Assembly (NCBI GenBank): GCA_029056055.1
Contig: JAIDCC010000111.1
Location: 1 to 32,608 of the forward strand
Origin: Duncaniella sp.
GTDB taxonomy: Bacteria > Bacteroidota > Bacteroidia > Bacteroidales > Muribaculaceae
Reading direction: 5' to 3'
DNA length: 32,608 nt
The position numbers and the translations under genes are program-made. Under the pieces are notes generated by a model. It saw only the letters and a program-made list of their open reading frames with translations, did not search any database and was not told the origin of the DNA. This document shows positions 15,714-24,706 of this stretch, piece after piece (the stretch's first letter is position 1; each line of letters begins with the position of its first letter).

Positions 15714-16568
15714 ATGAAAATTCTTAAATCTTTTTTGCTCGCGCTTGCCATGCCCATGCTCGCTTCGGCTGCCGAGCCCGCCGACACTCTCACAGTGTTT
15801 ATGATAGGCGATTCCACCATGGCTAACAAACCTCTCGACAAGGAAAATCAGGAACGCGGTTGGGGGCAGATGCTCTCCATGCATCTCACCGGCCCCGTGC
15901 GCGTCGACAATCACGCCGTCAACGGCCGCTCGTCGAAGTCGTTTCTCGACGAAGGTCGCTGGGATGTGGTGAAACAGAAAATCCGCCCCGGCGACTACGT
16001 CATCATCCAGTTCGGCCACAACGACGAGAAGAGCAAAGACCCCAAGCGCTTCACCGCTCCCGGCTCGACATTCGATGAAAACCTCCGCCTCTACGTCAAA
16101 CAGGCCCGCGAACTCGGTGCCATCCCCGTGCTGATGAATTCCATTGCGCGCCGCAATTTCCCCGCCGGTCAGGAAGACCTCGCCTCCGAGAGCGACGACC
16201 ATCAGAAGGAGTGGAACGTAGGTCTTTCCGAAATGCCTCGCGAGGGCAAGACGCTTGTCGATACCCACGGAGCCTACCTCGACTCGCCGCGAAAGGTGGC
16301 CGAAGAGACAGGCGCCACGTTTATCGACCTCAACGCCCTCACCATGGATCTCGTGCAGCAGATGGGTCCCGAATTTTCAAAAAACATCTACATGTGGATT
16401 CCCGCCGACACCTATGAGTTCTGCCCCAAAGGCAAGGTCGACAACACTCATCTCAATGTGCTCGGTGCAATCATCGTCAGCAAGCTCGCCGCCGTCGAAC
16501 TCGCCCGCAACGTCGAGGGTCTCCGTCCCTACGTGCGCCCCGAGGTCTACAACCTCAACGCGAAATAA
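15714..16568 (+). CDS. Rhamnogalacturonan acetylesterase (CE12-type SGNH hydrolase)
   Basis: The 284-residue secreted esterase is predicted to remove acetyl groups from rhamnogalacturonan or acetylated pectin. After a signal peptide (about residues 1-20) it shows the SGNH blocks: Ser34 (IGDSTMAN), Gly71 region (VNGRSSKSF), Asn103 (FGHNDEKS) and the Asp243/His246 pair (VDNTHLN). Spacing and length match CE12 enzymes of the RhgT/YesT type. It is the first gene after a strong promoter and is followed 40 bp later by the GH28 polygalacturonase, so the two probably act together on pectin outside the cytoplasm. Confidence 0.9.
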   Translation: MKILKSFLLALAMPMLASAAEPADTLTVFMIGDSTMANKPLDKENQERGWGQMLSMHLTGPVRVDNHAVNGRSSKSFLDEGRWDVVKQKIRPGDYVIIQFGHNDEKSKDPKRFTAPGSTFDENLRLYVKQARELGAIPVLMNSIARRNFPAGQEDLASESDDHQKEWNVGLSEMPREGKTLVDTHGAYLDSPRKVAEETGATFIDLNALTMDLVQQMGPEFSKNIYMWIPADTYEFCPKGKVDNTHLNVLGAIIVSKLAAVELARNVEGLRPYVRPEVYNLNAK

Positions 16569-16608
16569 CCTCCCTTCACCTTAAATCATCAATCTGCTTT
16601 CCCTGAAA

Positions 16609-17883
16609 ATGAAAACTTCACGTCTGCTCGCCGCCATGCTCCTCGCCGGAGCCTCAGTGTGCGCTTCAGCCAAAGACTTTGTCATCACCGACTACGGTGT
16701 CTCCACCGACTCCACAGCCATCCAGTCCGCTGCCATCCAAGCTGTCATCGACCGCGCCGAGGCCGAGGGGGGTGGCCGCATCGTCGTGCCCGAAGGCACT
16801 TTCCTCACCGGCGCGCTCTTCTTCAAACCGGGCACCTCTCTCTATCTCGAAAAAGGGGCCGTCATCAAGGGCATCGACGACATTGCCCACTACCCTCTCA
16901 TCCCCTCGCGCATGGAGGGCCGCAGCATCTACTATCACGCCGCTCTCATCAACGCCTACTTCGTCGATAATTTCTCTATCAGCGGAAGCGGCATAATCAA
17001 TGGCAACGCCGCCAAATTCTGGGACGAGTTCTGGGCGCTGCGCGAGGAGCGTCGCAAGATTGGCAAGTCGTGCACCAACCTCGAAGTGCGCCGCCCGCGC
17101 CTGGTGTTCATGTGGGGCTGCGACTCACTCACCATCTCGGGCGTTCAGCTCCGCAACTCCGCGTTCTGGACCACCCACCTCTACCAGTGCCACAACGTGC
17201 TGATTGAAAATGCCACCATCTACGCTCCCACCAAACCCGTCAAAGCTCCGTCAAGCGACGCCATCGACCTCGACGTGTGCAGCAACGTCACCGTGCGCGG
17301 CTGCTTCATCGACTGCAACGACGACGCCGTTTGCATCAAGGGCGGTAAGGGCGTCTATGCCAACGTGTCGCCCGAAAACGGCATCGTCGAGAACGTCCTC
17401 GTCGAAAATTGCCATTTCGGCCCCAACTGCCACGGCACGCTCACCATGGGCAGCGAGTGCATCCACGCACGCAACATCACGCTGCGCGATTGCACCGTCG
17501 ACACCCACACCTCGATTCTCCGCCTCAAGATGCGTCCCGACACCTATCAGATTTACGAGAACATCACCATCTCGGGCGTCAAGGGCACCTGCGGTTCGGT
17601 CATCGACATGAAGCCCTGGAAACAGTTCTTCACCCTCGAAGGCTCGTCGCTCAAACCCTACGGCATCGTGCGCAATATCCTCATTGAAAACGTCGACGCC
17701 ACTATCGACAACGTTGGCACCATTGCCGGAAATCCCGACGACACCGTGAGCAACTTCGCTCTGAAAAACATCACTCTGAAATCGGCCCCCGACAAAACGC
17801 CCGAGTTTGTCTGCAACTACCCCACCGTGGTGCTCGACAACGTGACTCTTGACGGAAAGAAAGTAACAAATCCTGCAAAGTGA
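16609..17883 (+). CDS. Polygalacturonase-type glycoside hydrolase family 28
   Basis: The 424-residue secreted beta-helix enzyme hydrolyses alpha-1,4-galacturonan or rhamnogalacturonan. A signal peptide (about residues 1-21) is followed by the pectate-lyase-superfamily opening segment (ITDYGVSTDSTAIQ). The GH28 active-site residues are recognisable: Asp217/Asp220 (SSDAIDLD), Asp238 and Asp239 (CNDDAVCIK), His275 (NCHGTLTMG, in place of the usual GHG) and Arg305/Lys307 (LRLKMRP). The first motif differs from the classical NTDG and suggests the exo-acting or oligosaccharide-active branch; that is inferred. Its stop codon overlaps the GTG start of murB. Confidence 0.92.
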   Translation: MKTSRLLAAMLLAGASVCASAKDFVITDYGVSTDSTAIQSAAIQAVIDRAEAEGGGRIVVPEGTFLTGALFFKPGTSLYLEKGAVIKGIDDIAHYPLIPSRMEGRSIYYHAALINAYFVDNFSISGSGIINGNAAKFWDEFWALREERRKIGKSCTNLEVRRPRLVFMWGCDSLTISGVQLRNSAFWTTHLYQCHNVLIENATIYAPTKPVKAPSSDAIDLDVCSNVTVRGCFIDCNDDAVCIKGGKGVYANVSPENGIVENVLVENCHFGPNCHGTLTMGSECIHARNITLRDCTVDTHTSILRLKMRPDTYQIYENITISGVKGTCGSVIDMKPWKQFFTLEGSSLKPYGIVRNILIENVDATIDNVGTIAGNPDDTVSNFALKNITLKSAPDKTPEFVCNYPTVVLDNVTLDGKKVTNPAK

Positions 17884-18875
17884 CTCCGATAGCCAACACT
17901 TTCGCCCTCCCCGCCTTCTGCCGCCGACTCGTCGAAATCGAGTCGGCCGACCATCTGCGCGCTCTCCTGCCCGAGTTGGCGGGAGAGCCGCTGCTCAAAG
18001 TTGGTGCGGGAAGCAATCTCGTCTTCATCACCGACTGGCCCGGCACCGTGCTCCACAGCGCCATCTCCGACATCACGTTTCTCCCCGACGGAACGGTCAG
18101 GGCCGGCAGTGGCGTGGTGATGGACCATCTCGCGGCCCTCACGGCCGAACGCGGCCTCTGGGGTCTCGAAAATCTCTCGGGCATTCCGGGCGAAGTGGGT
18201 GCTTCGGCTGTGCAGAATGTCGGTGCCTACGGCGTTGAAGCCGCCGACCGCATTGTCAGCGTCGAAGCCGTCGACCTCGTCACGAGCGAGACCCGCTCTT
18301 TCTCCGTTGATGAATGCGGCTATGGCTATCGCGATTCAATCTTTAAACACTCTCCCGCAAAAGAACGTTACTTCATTACCCACGTCACCTATCGTCTCTC
18401 TTCCGAGCCTTCGCCGGTGCTCTCCTACCCCGCATTGCGCGATGCTTTCGAGGGGAAGATGCCCCAAAGTCCCGAAGAGGTGCGCTCCACGATAATAGCC
18501 ATCCGCGACTCCAAGCTGCCGAGCCCCGACGAGGTGCCGAGCGCCGGAAGTTTCTTCAAAAACCCCGTTGTCGATGCCGCTGCCTTCGAGCGGGTCGTGG
18601 CCCTTCACCCCGACATCCGCGTGCCCCGCTACCCTCTCGCCGACGGCTCGGTAAAAATCCCAGCGGCGTTCCTCATCGAGCAATGCGGTTGGAAAGGCTA
18701 TGACAACGGGCGCGTGGCCGTCTGGCACAAACAGCCTCTCGTGCTCACCAATCCCTGCCGTCAGGCCTCAGGCGCCGACGTTCTCGACCTCGAGACGCGC
18801 ATCATCGCCTCCGTGGCCGCCCGCTACGGCATCACCCTCTCTCCTGAAGCCGAACACATCGACGCTTCCTGTTAA
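17880..18875 (+). CDS. murB: UDP-N-acetylenolpyruvoylglucosamine reductase
   Basis: The 331-residue cytoplasmic flavoprotein reduces UDP-GlcNAc-enolpyruvate to UDP-MurNAc with NADPH, the second committed step of peptidoglycan synthesis. The FAD-binding segment KVGAGSNLV (residues 40-48), GIPGEVGASAVQNVGAYG, Arg151 (GYGYRDS), Ser224 (SAGSFFKNP) and the C-terminal Glu323 (LSPEAE) correspond to the conserved MurB residues. The YGYRDS segment and length indicate the type I (E. coli-like) form. The start is GTG at 17880, overlapping the GH28 TGA stop (GTGA); this reading gives the normal N-terminus. Forty bases separate it from murA, the preceding enzyme in the pathway. Confidence 0.95.
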   Translation: MTPIANTFALPAFCRRLVEIESADHLRALLPELAGEPLLKVGAGSNLVFITDWPGTVLHSAISDITFLPDGTVRAGSGVVMDHLAALTAERGLWGLENLSGIPGEVGASAVQNVGAYGVEAADRIVSVEAVDLVTSETRSFSVDECGYGYRDSIFKHSPAKERYFITHVTYRLSSEPSPVLSYPALRDAFEGKMPQSPEEVRSTIIAIRDSKLPSPDEVPSAGSFFKNPVVDAAAFERVVALHPDIRVPRYPLADGSVKIPAAFLIEQCGWKGYDNGRVAVWHKQPLVLTNPCRQASGADVLDLETRIIASVAARYGITLSPEAEHIDASC

Positions 18876-18915
18876 CCCCATTCTCTCATCCCCCACTTTT
18901 CCCCTACACACCGAC

Positions 18916-20226
18916 ATGAGTTCTTATATCATCGAAGGCGGCCACCGCCTGCACGGAGCAATCACCCCTCAGGGAGCAAAAAACGAAGCTCTCCAAGTGA
19001 TTAGTGCCGTGCTCCTCACCGCCGAGCCGGTGGTGATTCACAACATCCCCGACATCCTCGACATCGTCAATCTCATTTCGCTGCTCAAAGCCATGGGGGT
19101 CAAAGTGGAGCGTCTTTTCCACTCCTCCTACCGCTTTCAGGCCGACGACCTCGACGGCGACTACATTTCGAGCGCCGACTTCGTGGCCCGGTGCGCCGGC
19201 CTGCGCGGCTCGGTGCTCGTCGTGGGTCCCCTGCTCGCCCGTCTCGGCCAGGCTTACTTCGCCAAACCGGGAGGTGACAAAATCGGTCGTCGCAAGGTCG
19301 ACACCCACATCACCGGCATGACCAAACTCGGAGCGATGCTGGCCTACAACGAAGAGCGACGCGCCTACTATCTGGCCGCCATCAACGGCCTCAAGGGGTG
19401 TTACATGCTCCTCGACGAAGCTTCCGTCACCGGCACGGCCAACATCATCATGGCTGCCTCGATGGCCGAAGGCACCACCACCATCTACAACGCCGCCTGC
19501 GAGCCTTACGTGCAGCAGCTTTGCCACATGCTCGTCAGAATGGGCGTCACCATCGAAGGCATCGGCTCCAATCTCCTCCGCATCACCGGCACCGACCGTC
19601 TGCACGGCACCGAACACACCGTGCTCCCCGACATGATTGAGGTCGGCTCGTTCATCGGTATGGCCGCCATCACCCGCAGCGCCATCACCATAAAAAATGT
19701 GTCATACGACAACCTCGGAATTATCCCCGACTCGTTCCGCCGTCTCGGCATCGAACTCGAGCGCCGCGGCGACGACATCTTCATCCCCGAGCAGGAGGTC
19801 TATGAAATAGAAAGCAACCTCGACGGGTCGATTCCCACCATTGCCGACGCTCCGTGGCCCGGCCTCACCCCCGACCTCCTGTCTGTCATTCTCGTGACGG
19901 CCACTCAGTGTCGCGGCTCGGTGCTCATTCATCAGAAAATGTTCGAGAGCCGACTCTTCTTCGTCGACCACCTCATCGACATGGGCGCGCAAATCATGCT
20001 CTGCGACCCTCACCGAGCTGTTGTCATCGGCCTCGACCACAAAATGGACCTCCGCGCCAACCGTATGCACTCGCCTGACATCCGCGCCGGCATAGCCATG
20101 CTCATTGCCGCGATGAGTGCGAAGGGTGTCTCGCAAATCGACAACATCCAGCAAATCGACCGCGGCTACGAGAACATCGACACCCGCCTCAACTCGATAG
20201 GTGCCTGCATCTACCGACGCGACTGA
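18916..20226 (+). CDS. murA: UDP-N-acetylglucosamine 1-carboxyvinyltransferase, Asp variant
   Basis: The 436-residue cytoplasmic enzyme transfers enolpyruvate from PEP to UDP-GlcNAc, the first committed step of peptidoglycan synthesis. The family N-terminus (GAKNEAL, Lys22 and Asn23) is present. In the catalytic loop (residues 117-129, KPGGDKIGRRKVD) the position of the classical Cys115 is Asp121. In other bacteria, such as Mycobacterium tuberculosis, the Asp form is active but not alkylated by fosfomycin, so intrinsic fosfomycin resistance is expected. The start at 18916 gives the standard 435-residue-class length; the frame is open further upstream (to 18700) but overlaps murB. Confidence 0.95.
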   Translation: MSSYIIEGGHRLHGAITPQGAKNEALQVISAVLLTAEPVVIHNIPDILDIVNLISLLKAMGVKVERLFHSSYRFQADDLDGDYISSADFVARCAGLRGSVLVVGPLLARLGQAYFAKPGGDKIGRRKVDTHITGMTKLGAMLAYNEERRAYYLAAINGLKGCYMLLDEASVTGTANIIMAASMAEGTTTIYNAACEPYVQQLCHMLVRMGVTIEGIGSNLLRITGTDRLHGTEHTVLPDMIEVGSFIGMAAITRSAITIKNVSYDNLGIIPDSFRRLGIELERRGDDIFIPEQEVYEIESNLDGSIPTIADAPWPGLTPDLLSVILVTATQCRGSVLIHQKMFESRLFFVDHLIDMGAQIMLCDPHRAVVIGLDHKMDLRANRMHSPDIRAGIAMLIAAMSAKGVSQIDNIQQIDRGYENIDTRLNSIGACIYRRD

Positions 20227-20308
20227 CGCCCCTCCCCTGCCGCGTCCGTCGCCTCCAACGTTCCAATCTTCCCACATACACATTCCTCTCCTCCCTACAC
20301 CCGCTCCT

Positions 20309-22483
20309 ATGCTTTCGCTCGCCCGACAACTGATAGCAGACGCTGCCCCGGTGATTGCCCCCGGCGACTACAGCGCCCTGCGGCAGCTCTACAAAGACGC
20401 TTTCAAAGCCGGCTACAAACCTGCCGACAATCATGGCATAAGCCGCCTGCGCCATGCCATGTCCACCTGTATCACCCTCTGCGAGATGGTGTCGCCCGAC
20501 CGCAACATGATTATCGCCACTCTCGTGGCCGACCTTTGCATCGACGGTTTCGTGGGGCTGGAGCAAATCGAGTCAATCTGGGATGCCGACGTTGCCAAGA
20601 TGGTCAACGGTCTCACCAAGGTCTCGGCTCTCTACGGCAAACAGGGTGTGGTGAAGACCGACAATTTCCGCCGCCTGCTCATGGCGCTGGCCGAAGACAT
20701 CCGCGTCATCATCATCATGATTGTCGACCGTCTCACGCTGATGCGCGCCATCAATCATCACCCCGACGAAAAGTTTGTGGCCGACACTGCCTTCGACGCC
20801 AACTATCTCTACGCTCCCCTCGCCCACCGTCTCGGCCTCTACAAAATCAAAGGCGAATTGGAAGACATGTCGCTCAAGTACACCGCGCGCGACACCTACA
20901 CCAAAATCGCCTCCGAACTCAATGCCACCAAGGCCGAACGCGATGCCTACATAGCCTCTTTCATCGCCCCCCTGCGCGAAAAGCTCGACGCTACCGGCCT
21001 CAGCTACGAAATGAAGGGGCGCACCAAAAGCATCTATTCCATCTGGAACAAACTGCGCAAGCAGAAGGTGGAAATGTCGGGCATCTACGACCTCTTCGCC
21101 ATACGCATCATTCTTGACGTGCCTCCCGAGATGGAAAAGGCCGAGTGCTGGCGCGTGTTCTCGATTGTCACCGACATGTACACCGCCAACACCGCCCGAC
21201 TCAAAGACTGGGTCACCATCCCGAAGAGCAACGGCTACGAGAGCCTTCACATCACCGTCAAAGGTCCCGACAACAAGTGGGTCGAAGTGCAGATTCGCAC
21301 CCGCCGCATGGACCTCGTGGCCGAGAAGGGTCTTGCCGCCCACTGGCGTTACAAGGGCGTGAAGAGCGAGCAGCAGCTCGACACGTGGATGAACAACGTC
21401 CGTGACATTCTCGAAAATGCCGACGGCCCCATGGAGCTGATGAAGAATTTCAAGATGGACCTCTACGACAAGGAGGTGTTCGTCTTCACTCCCAAGGGCG
21501 ACCTCTACCGTCTGCCGCTCGGCGCCTCGGTGCTCGACTTCGCCTTTGCCATTCATTCAAAACTCGGGTGCTCCTGCGTCGGCGCTAAGGTCAACGGACG
21601 CACGCGTAAAATCAACTACAAGCTCCATTCGGGCGACACCGTCGAGGTCATCACCTCGTCGGCCCAGACTCCCAAGCAGGACTGGCTCGGAATGGTGGTC
21701 ACCTCAAAGGCGCGAAATAAAATCCGCCAGACCATCAACGAGCTTGAGGGGCGCTCGGCTCAGCTCGGCAAGGAGTTGCTGCAGCGCCGTTGCAAGAACC
21801 GCAAAATCGAGCTCGACGAGGGCGTAATCATGCGCACCATCAAGAAGCTCGGTTTCCGCACCGTCACCGATTTCTATCGCGCCATTGCCGAAGAGAAGCT
21901 CGACGTCAACCACGTCATCGCCACCTACGAGACCCTCGAAGAGGCCGACCGCAAAGTCGAGACCCCGGCCGACCGACGCAGCGCCGAAGAGTTCGAGCTC
22001 ATCGACCGCACCGAGCAACTCGCCGACGCCGGCGAAGACATTCTCGTCATAGGCGACCACATCAAAGGCATCAACTATCGCCTCTCGAAATGCTGCAACC
22101 CCATCTTCGGCGACTCCGTCTTCGGCTTCGTCTCGGCCGAAGGTGTCATCAAGGTCCATCGCACCGACTGCCCCAACGCCGCCCACATCCGCGAACGCTA
22201 CCCCTACCGCATCATCCGCACTCGCTGGTCGGGCAAAAGCGGCTCCGGCTTCACGGCTTCCATCTCGGTGGTCGGGCAAGACGACATTGGCATCGTCACA
22301 AACATCACCTCTCTCATCAATAAAGAAAAAGATGTCTCGCTCCGCGGCATCTCCATCGACTCCCACGACGGCATCTTCTCGGGCTTCCTCACCGTCGGCG
22401 TCTCCGACACCGAGCAACTCGCCGCTCTAATCCGTAAAATCAAAACCGTTAAAGGTGTTAAAGATGTCACACGTTCCCACTAA
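20309..22483 (+). CDS. relA: RelA/SpoT family (p)ppGpp synthetase with degenerate HD domain
   Basis: The 724-residue long RSH protein makes the stringent-response alarmone (p)ppGpp. Order: N-terminal HD-like domain (about 35-150), synthetase domain (about 220-345; GRTKSIYSI, Asp261 in IYDLFAIRI, Glu326 in EVQIRT), TGS (about 388-448), a Cys-containing helical/zinc-finger region (SKCCNP at 593-598) and a C-terminal ACT domain (about 648-722). The hydrolase HD motif expected near residues 74-80 reads ADLCIDG, and matching His residues are missing, so hydrolysis is probably lost. RLKD at 297-300 corresponds to the RxKD form seen in bifunctional enzymes, not the ExDD form of E. coli RelA. The ATG at 20309 is chosen over 20201, which lies inside murA. 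Confidence 0.9.
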   Translation: MLSLARQLIADAAPVIAPGDYSALRQLYKDAFKAGYKPADNHGISRLRHAMSTCITLCEMVSPDRNMIIATLVADLCIDGFVGLEQIESIWDADVAKMVNGLTKVSALYGKQGVVKTDNFRRLLMALAEDIRVIIIMIVDRLTLMRAINHHPDEKFVADTAFDANYLYAPLAHRLGLYKIKGELEDMSLKYTARDTYTKIASELNATKAERDAYIASFIAPLREKLDATGLSYEMKGRTKSIYSIWNKLRKQKVEMSGIYDLFAIRIILDVPPEMEKAECWRVFSIVTDMYTANTARLKDWVTIPKSNGYESLHITVKGPDNKWVEVQIRTRRMDLVAEKGLAAHWRYKGVKSEQQLDTWMNNVRDILENADGPMELMKNFKMDLYDKEVFVFTPKGDLYRLPLGASVLDFAFAIHSKLGCSCVGAKVNGRTRKINYKLHSGDTVEVITSSAQTPKQDWLGMVVTSKARNKIRQTINELEGRSAQLGKELLQRRCKNRKIELDEGVIMRTIKKLGFRTVTDFYRAIAEEKLDVNHVIATYETLEEADRKVETPADRRSAEEFELIDRTEQLADAGEDILVIGDHIKGINYRLSKCCNPIFGDSVFGFVSAEGVIKVHRTDCPNAAHIRERYPYRIIRTRWSGKSGSGFTASISVVGQDDIGIVTNITSLINKEKDVSLRGISIDSHDGIFSGFLTVGVSDTEQLAALIRKIKTVKGVKDVTRSH

Positions 22484-23315
22484 ACTCCTCGCAGCCGCCG
22501 TCGCTGCCTTCGCTATTATAACATCCTCTTGCAACGGGTCAGACGACTCCGCCGCTCAGGCTCTCCTCGACCAAGCCGAAACGGCTCTCAACGAAGGACA
22601 CCCCGCGCTCACGGTCGAACTCATCGACTCCATCAAAAACGCCTATCCCCGCGCCATCGACGTGCGCAAGAAGTCGCTCCACGTCATGGCCAAGGCGCAG
22701 GAAGCCTTGACTCGCGCCCAACTCGAAACCGCCGACTCCACTCTGGCCGTTCTCTTCGTCCGGGCCGACTCCCTTCAGCAGTTGCTCAAGAAGGTCGACA
22801 ATCCCATCGAACCCTACTACGTTGCCGAAGGCATCGACCCCGCCGCTGCTCGCTCCGCCTCCGGTCTCCACGCTCGTGTCAGCCTCGACGGCGACCTCTA
22901 CCTCATCGCCACCCTCAAAGGTGTCGACGCGCGTTCCACGGCTGTCACCGTCACTGACGCTTCTGGGCGCACGGTCCGCACTCCCGACATTGCTTTCGAC
23001 GGCGAGCGAAACGACCGCTCTTCGGGTCTCGAAACCATCACCTTCATGGGCGCCGAATGCGAGGAAACAGCCTCGTTCATCACCATGGCCGACCGCTCGC
23101 AGCTGCGCATCACCTTCGAAGGAGCTCGCCCCTACACCATGACGCTCCCGCAGGCTCAGGCCGAGGCCATCGCCACTCTCTACAACGCGGCCGCCACTCT
23201 CCGCGCCCTCCGCGTGGCTTCTGTTGAAAAAGAACGTGCGACGCGCGCCCTCGACCTCTCGCGCTCACAAGCCGCACGCACTTTCCCCGAAGACGAACCG
23301 GCTCAAACCGAATAA
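22464..23315 (+). CDS. Putative lipoprotein of unknown function
   Basis: I do not recognise a named family. The 283-residue product has an N-terminal hydrophobic stretch ending in a possible lipobox (ITSSC, Cys about residue 23). The next region (about 30-100) is rich in Ala, Leu, Asp and Lys and looks helical, possibly coiled coil. The middle (about 125-215) looks like beta structure, and a short charged helical tail ends the protein. The ATG at 22464 overlaps the end of the RSH gene by 20 bp; a GTG at 22455 is an alternative. The YihY gene starts 10 bp later, so the three are probably co-transcribed. An envelope role is inferred only from the signal and context. Confidence 0.75.
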   Translation: MSHVPTKLLAAAVAAFAIITSSCNGSDDSAAQALLDQAETALNEGHPALTVELIDSIKNAYPRAIDVRKKSLHVMAKAQEALTRAQLETADSTLAVLFVRADSLQQLLKKVDNPIEPYYVAEGIDPAAARSASGLHARVSLDGDLYLIATLKGVDARSTAVTVTDASGRTVRTPDIAFDGERNDRSSGLETITFMGAECEETASFITMADRSQLRITFEGARPYTMTLPQAQAEAIATLYNAAATLRALRVASVEKERATRALDLSRSQAARTFPEDEPAQTE

Positions 23316-23325
23316 CTGAAACTTA

Positions 23326-24672
23326 ATGAAAAAGTCTTTTGCCGAACGATACAAGGCCATCTACGACAAAATGCTCGCGCGGTGGCAGTATGCTTCCGAA
23401 GGCGTGTGGGCCGACCATCGCGACACGTTGAAGGTCAACGTTCTCAAGACCATCAACCTCACCGTGCGCACGTTCATGAGCTCCGACCTACAGAACAAGG
23501 CCGGAGCCTTGACCTATCAGACCCTCCTCGCGCTCGTGCCTATCCTCGCGCTCCTCTTCGCCATCGGGCGCGGTTTCGGCTTCGGCAACATGCTCCAGGA
23601 CGAATTGCTGCGCTACTTCCCCTCGCAGCACAAAGCCCTCGAAATGGCTTTCAAGTTTGTCGACTCCACGCTTGCCCAGGCTTCCGAAGGTATTTTCGTC
23701 GGTGTCGGCATTGTCTTCCTGCTCTGGACCATCATCTCGCTCCTCAGCAATGTCGAAGAGATGTTCAATCAGGTATGGAACGTCAAAGTCGACCGCTCCA
23801 TGACCCGTAAGCTCGTCGACTACCTCGCCATCTGCATCATCCTCCCCGTGCTGATGATTTGCTCGGGAGGCATTCAGATTTTCATGTCGTCGGCCATCCA
23901 GCGCTTTCTCCCCTACGATTTCCTTTCGCCCGTCCTCTCGCTGCTTTTCGACTTCATGAGCGTGGTCTTCGCATGGCTATTCTTCGCCGGCGCCTACATG
24001 CTCATCCCCAACGCGAAAGTCAAGTTCAGCAACGCCATCATCGCGGGCGTTCTGGCCGGCACCGCCTTTCAGCTGCTCCAATGGGTGTTCCTGTCAGGCC
24101 AGATGTACGTGTCAAAGTACAACGCCATCTACGGCTCTTTCTCCTTCCTGCCCTTGCTCCTCATCTGGATGCAGTTTTCGTGGCTCATCTGTCTCGCCGG
24201 TGCATTGGTGTGTCATGCCGCACAAAACATTTCAATGTACTCTTATTCGCGCCACGTCCGCGACATTTCCCCTGCCTATGCCCGCGAAGTGTGCGTCGCG
24301 GTCCTCTCGGTGATTCTGAAACGCTTTCGCGACGAGCAGCGCCCCATCAACTCCTCACAACTCTCCGAACTCTACAAAATCCCCTGGCGTCTGTCGGTCG
24401 AGTCGGTCGACCGCCTCATCCGCTGCGGCCTTCTCATCCGGGTGATGCCCACACCCGAAATGAAGGAGACCGACGGTCAGGCCGCCGTGCAGCCCGCGAT
24501 GAGCCTCGAACATTACACTCTCGCCGAAGTCATCTCCCGATTCGAAACCACCGGCGAGGACGATTTCGTCGACTCATTCCCCTCGGCCTTCCCCAAAGTC
24601 GTGGCCGAGATGGAGCGCGTCCGTGCCGCCGTTCAGTCAGCCGCCTCCTCCACCCTCGTCCAAGACCTCTGA
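23326..24672 (+). CDS. YihY/BrkB family inner-membrane protein
   Basis: The 448-residue protein belongs to the YihY/virulence factor BrkB family (once called ribonuclease BN by mistake). Six hydrophobic segments can be seen at about 60-80, 120-142, 162-186, 196-224, 236-256 and 266-296, with the conserved ALTYQTLLALVPILALLF segment in the first. The C-terminal 150 residues are soluble and resemble a winged-helix fold (LSELYKIPWRLSVESVDRLI), as in the longer Bacteroidetes members. The biochemical role of the family is not established. It follows the lipoprotein by 10 bp and precedes the phosphoethanolamine transferase gene by 34 bp. Confidence 0.88.
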   Translation: MKKSFAERYKAIYDKMLARWQYASEGVWADHRDTLKVNVLKTINLTVRTFMSSDLQNKAGALTYQTLLALVPILALLFAIGRGFGFGNMLQDELLRYFPSQHKALEMAFKFVDSTLAQASEGIFVGVGIVFLLWTIISLLSNVEEMFNQVWNVKVDRSMTRKLVDYLAICIILPVLMICSGGIQIFMSSAIQRFLPYDFLSPVLSLLFDFMSVVFAWLFFAGAYMLIPNAKVKFSNAIIAGVLAGTAFQLLQWVFLSGQMYVSKYNAIYGSFSFLPLLLIWMQFSWLICLAGALVCHAAQNISMYSYSRHVRDISPAYAREVCVAVLSVILKRFRDEQRPINSSQLSELYKIPWRLSVESVDRLIRCGLLIRVMPTPEMKETDGQAAVQPAMSLEHYTLAEVISRFETTGEDDFVDSFPSAFPKVVAEMERVRAAVQSAASSTLVQDL

Positions 24673-24706
24673 CCCCTCAGCCCTAAACCAATCTATTCGC
24701 CATGCG

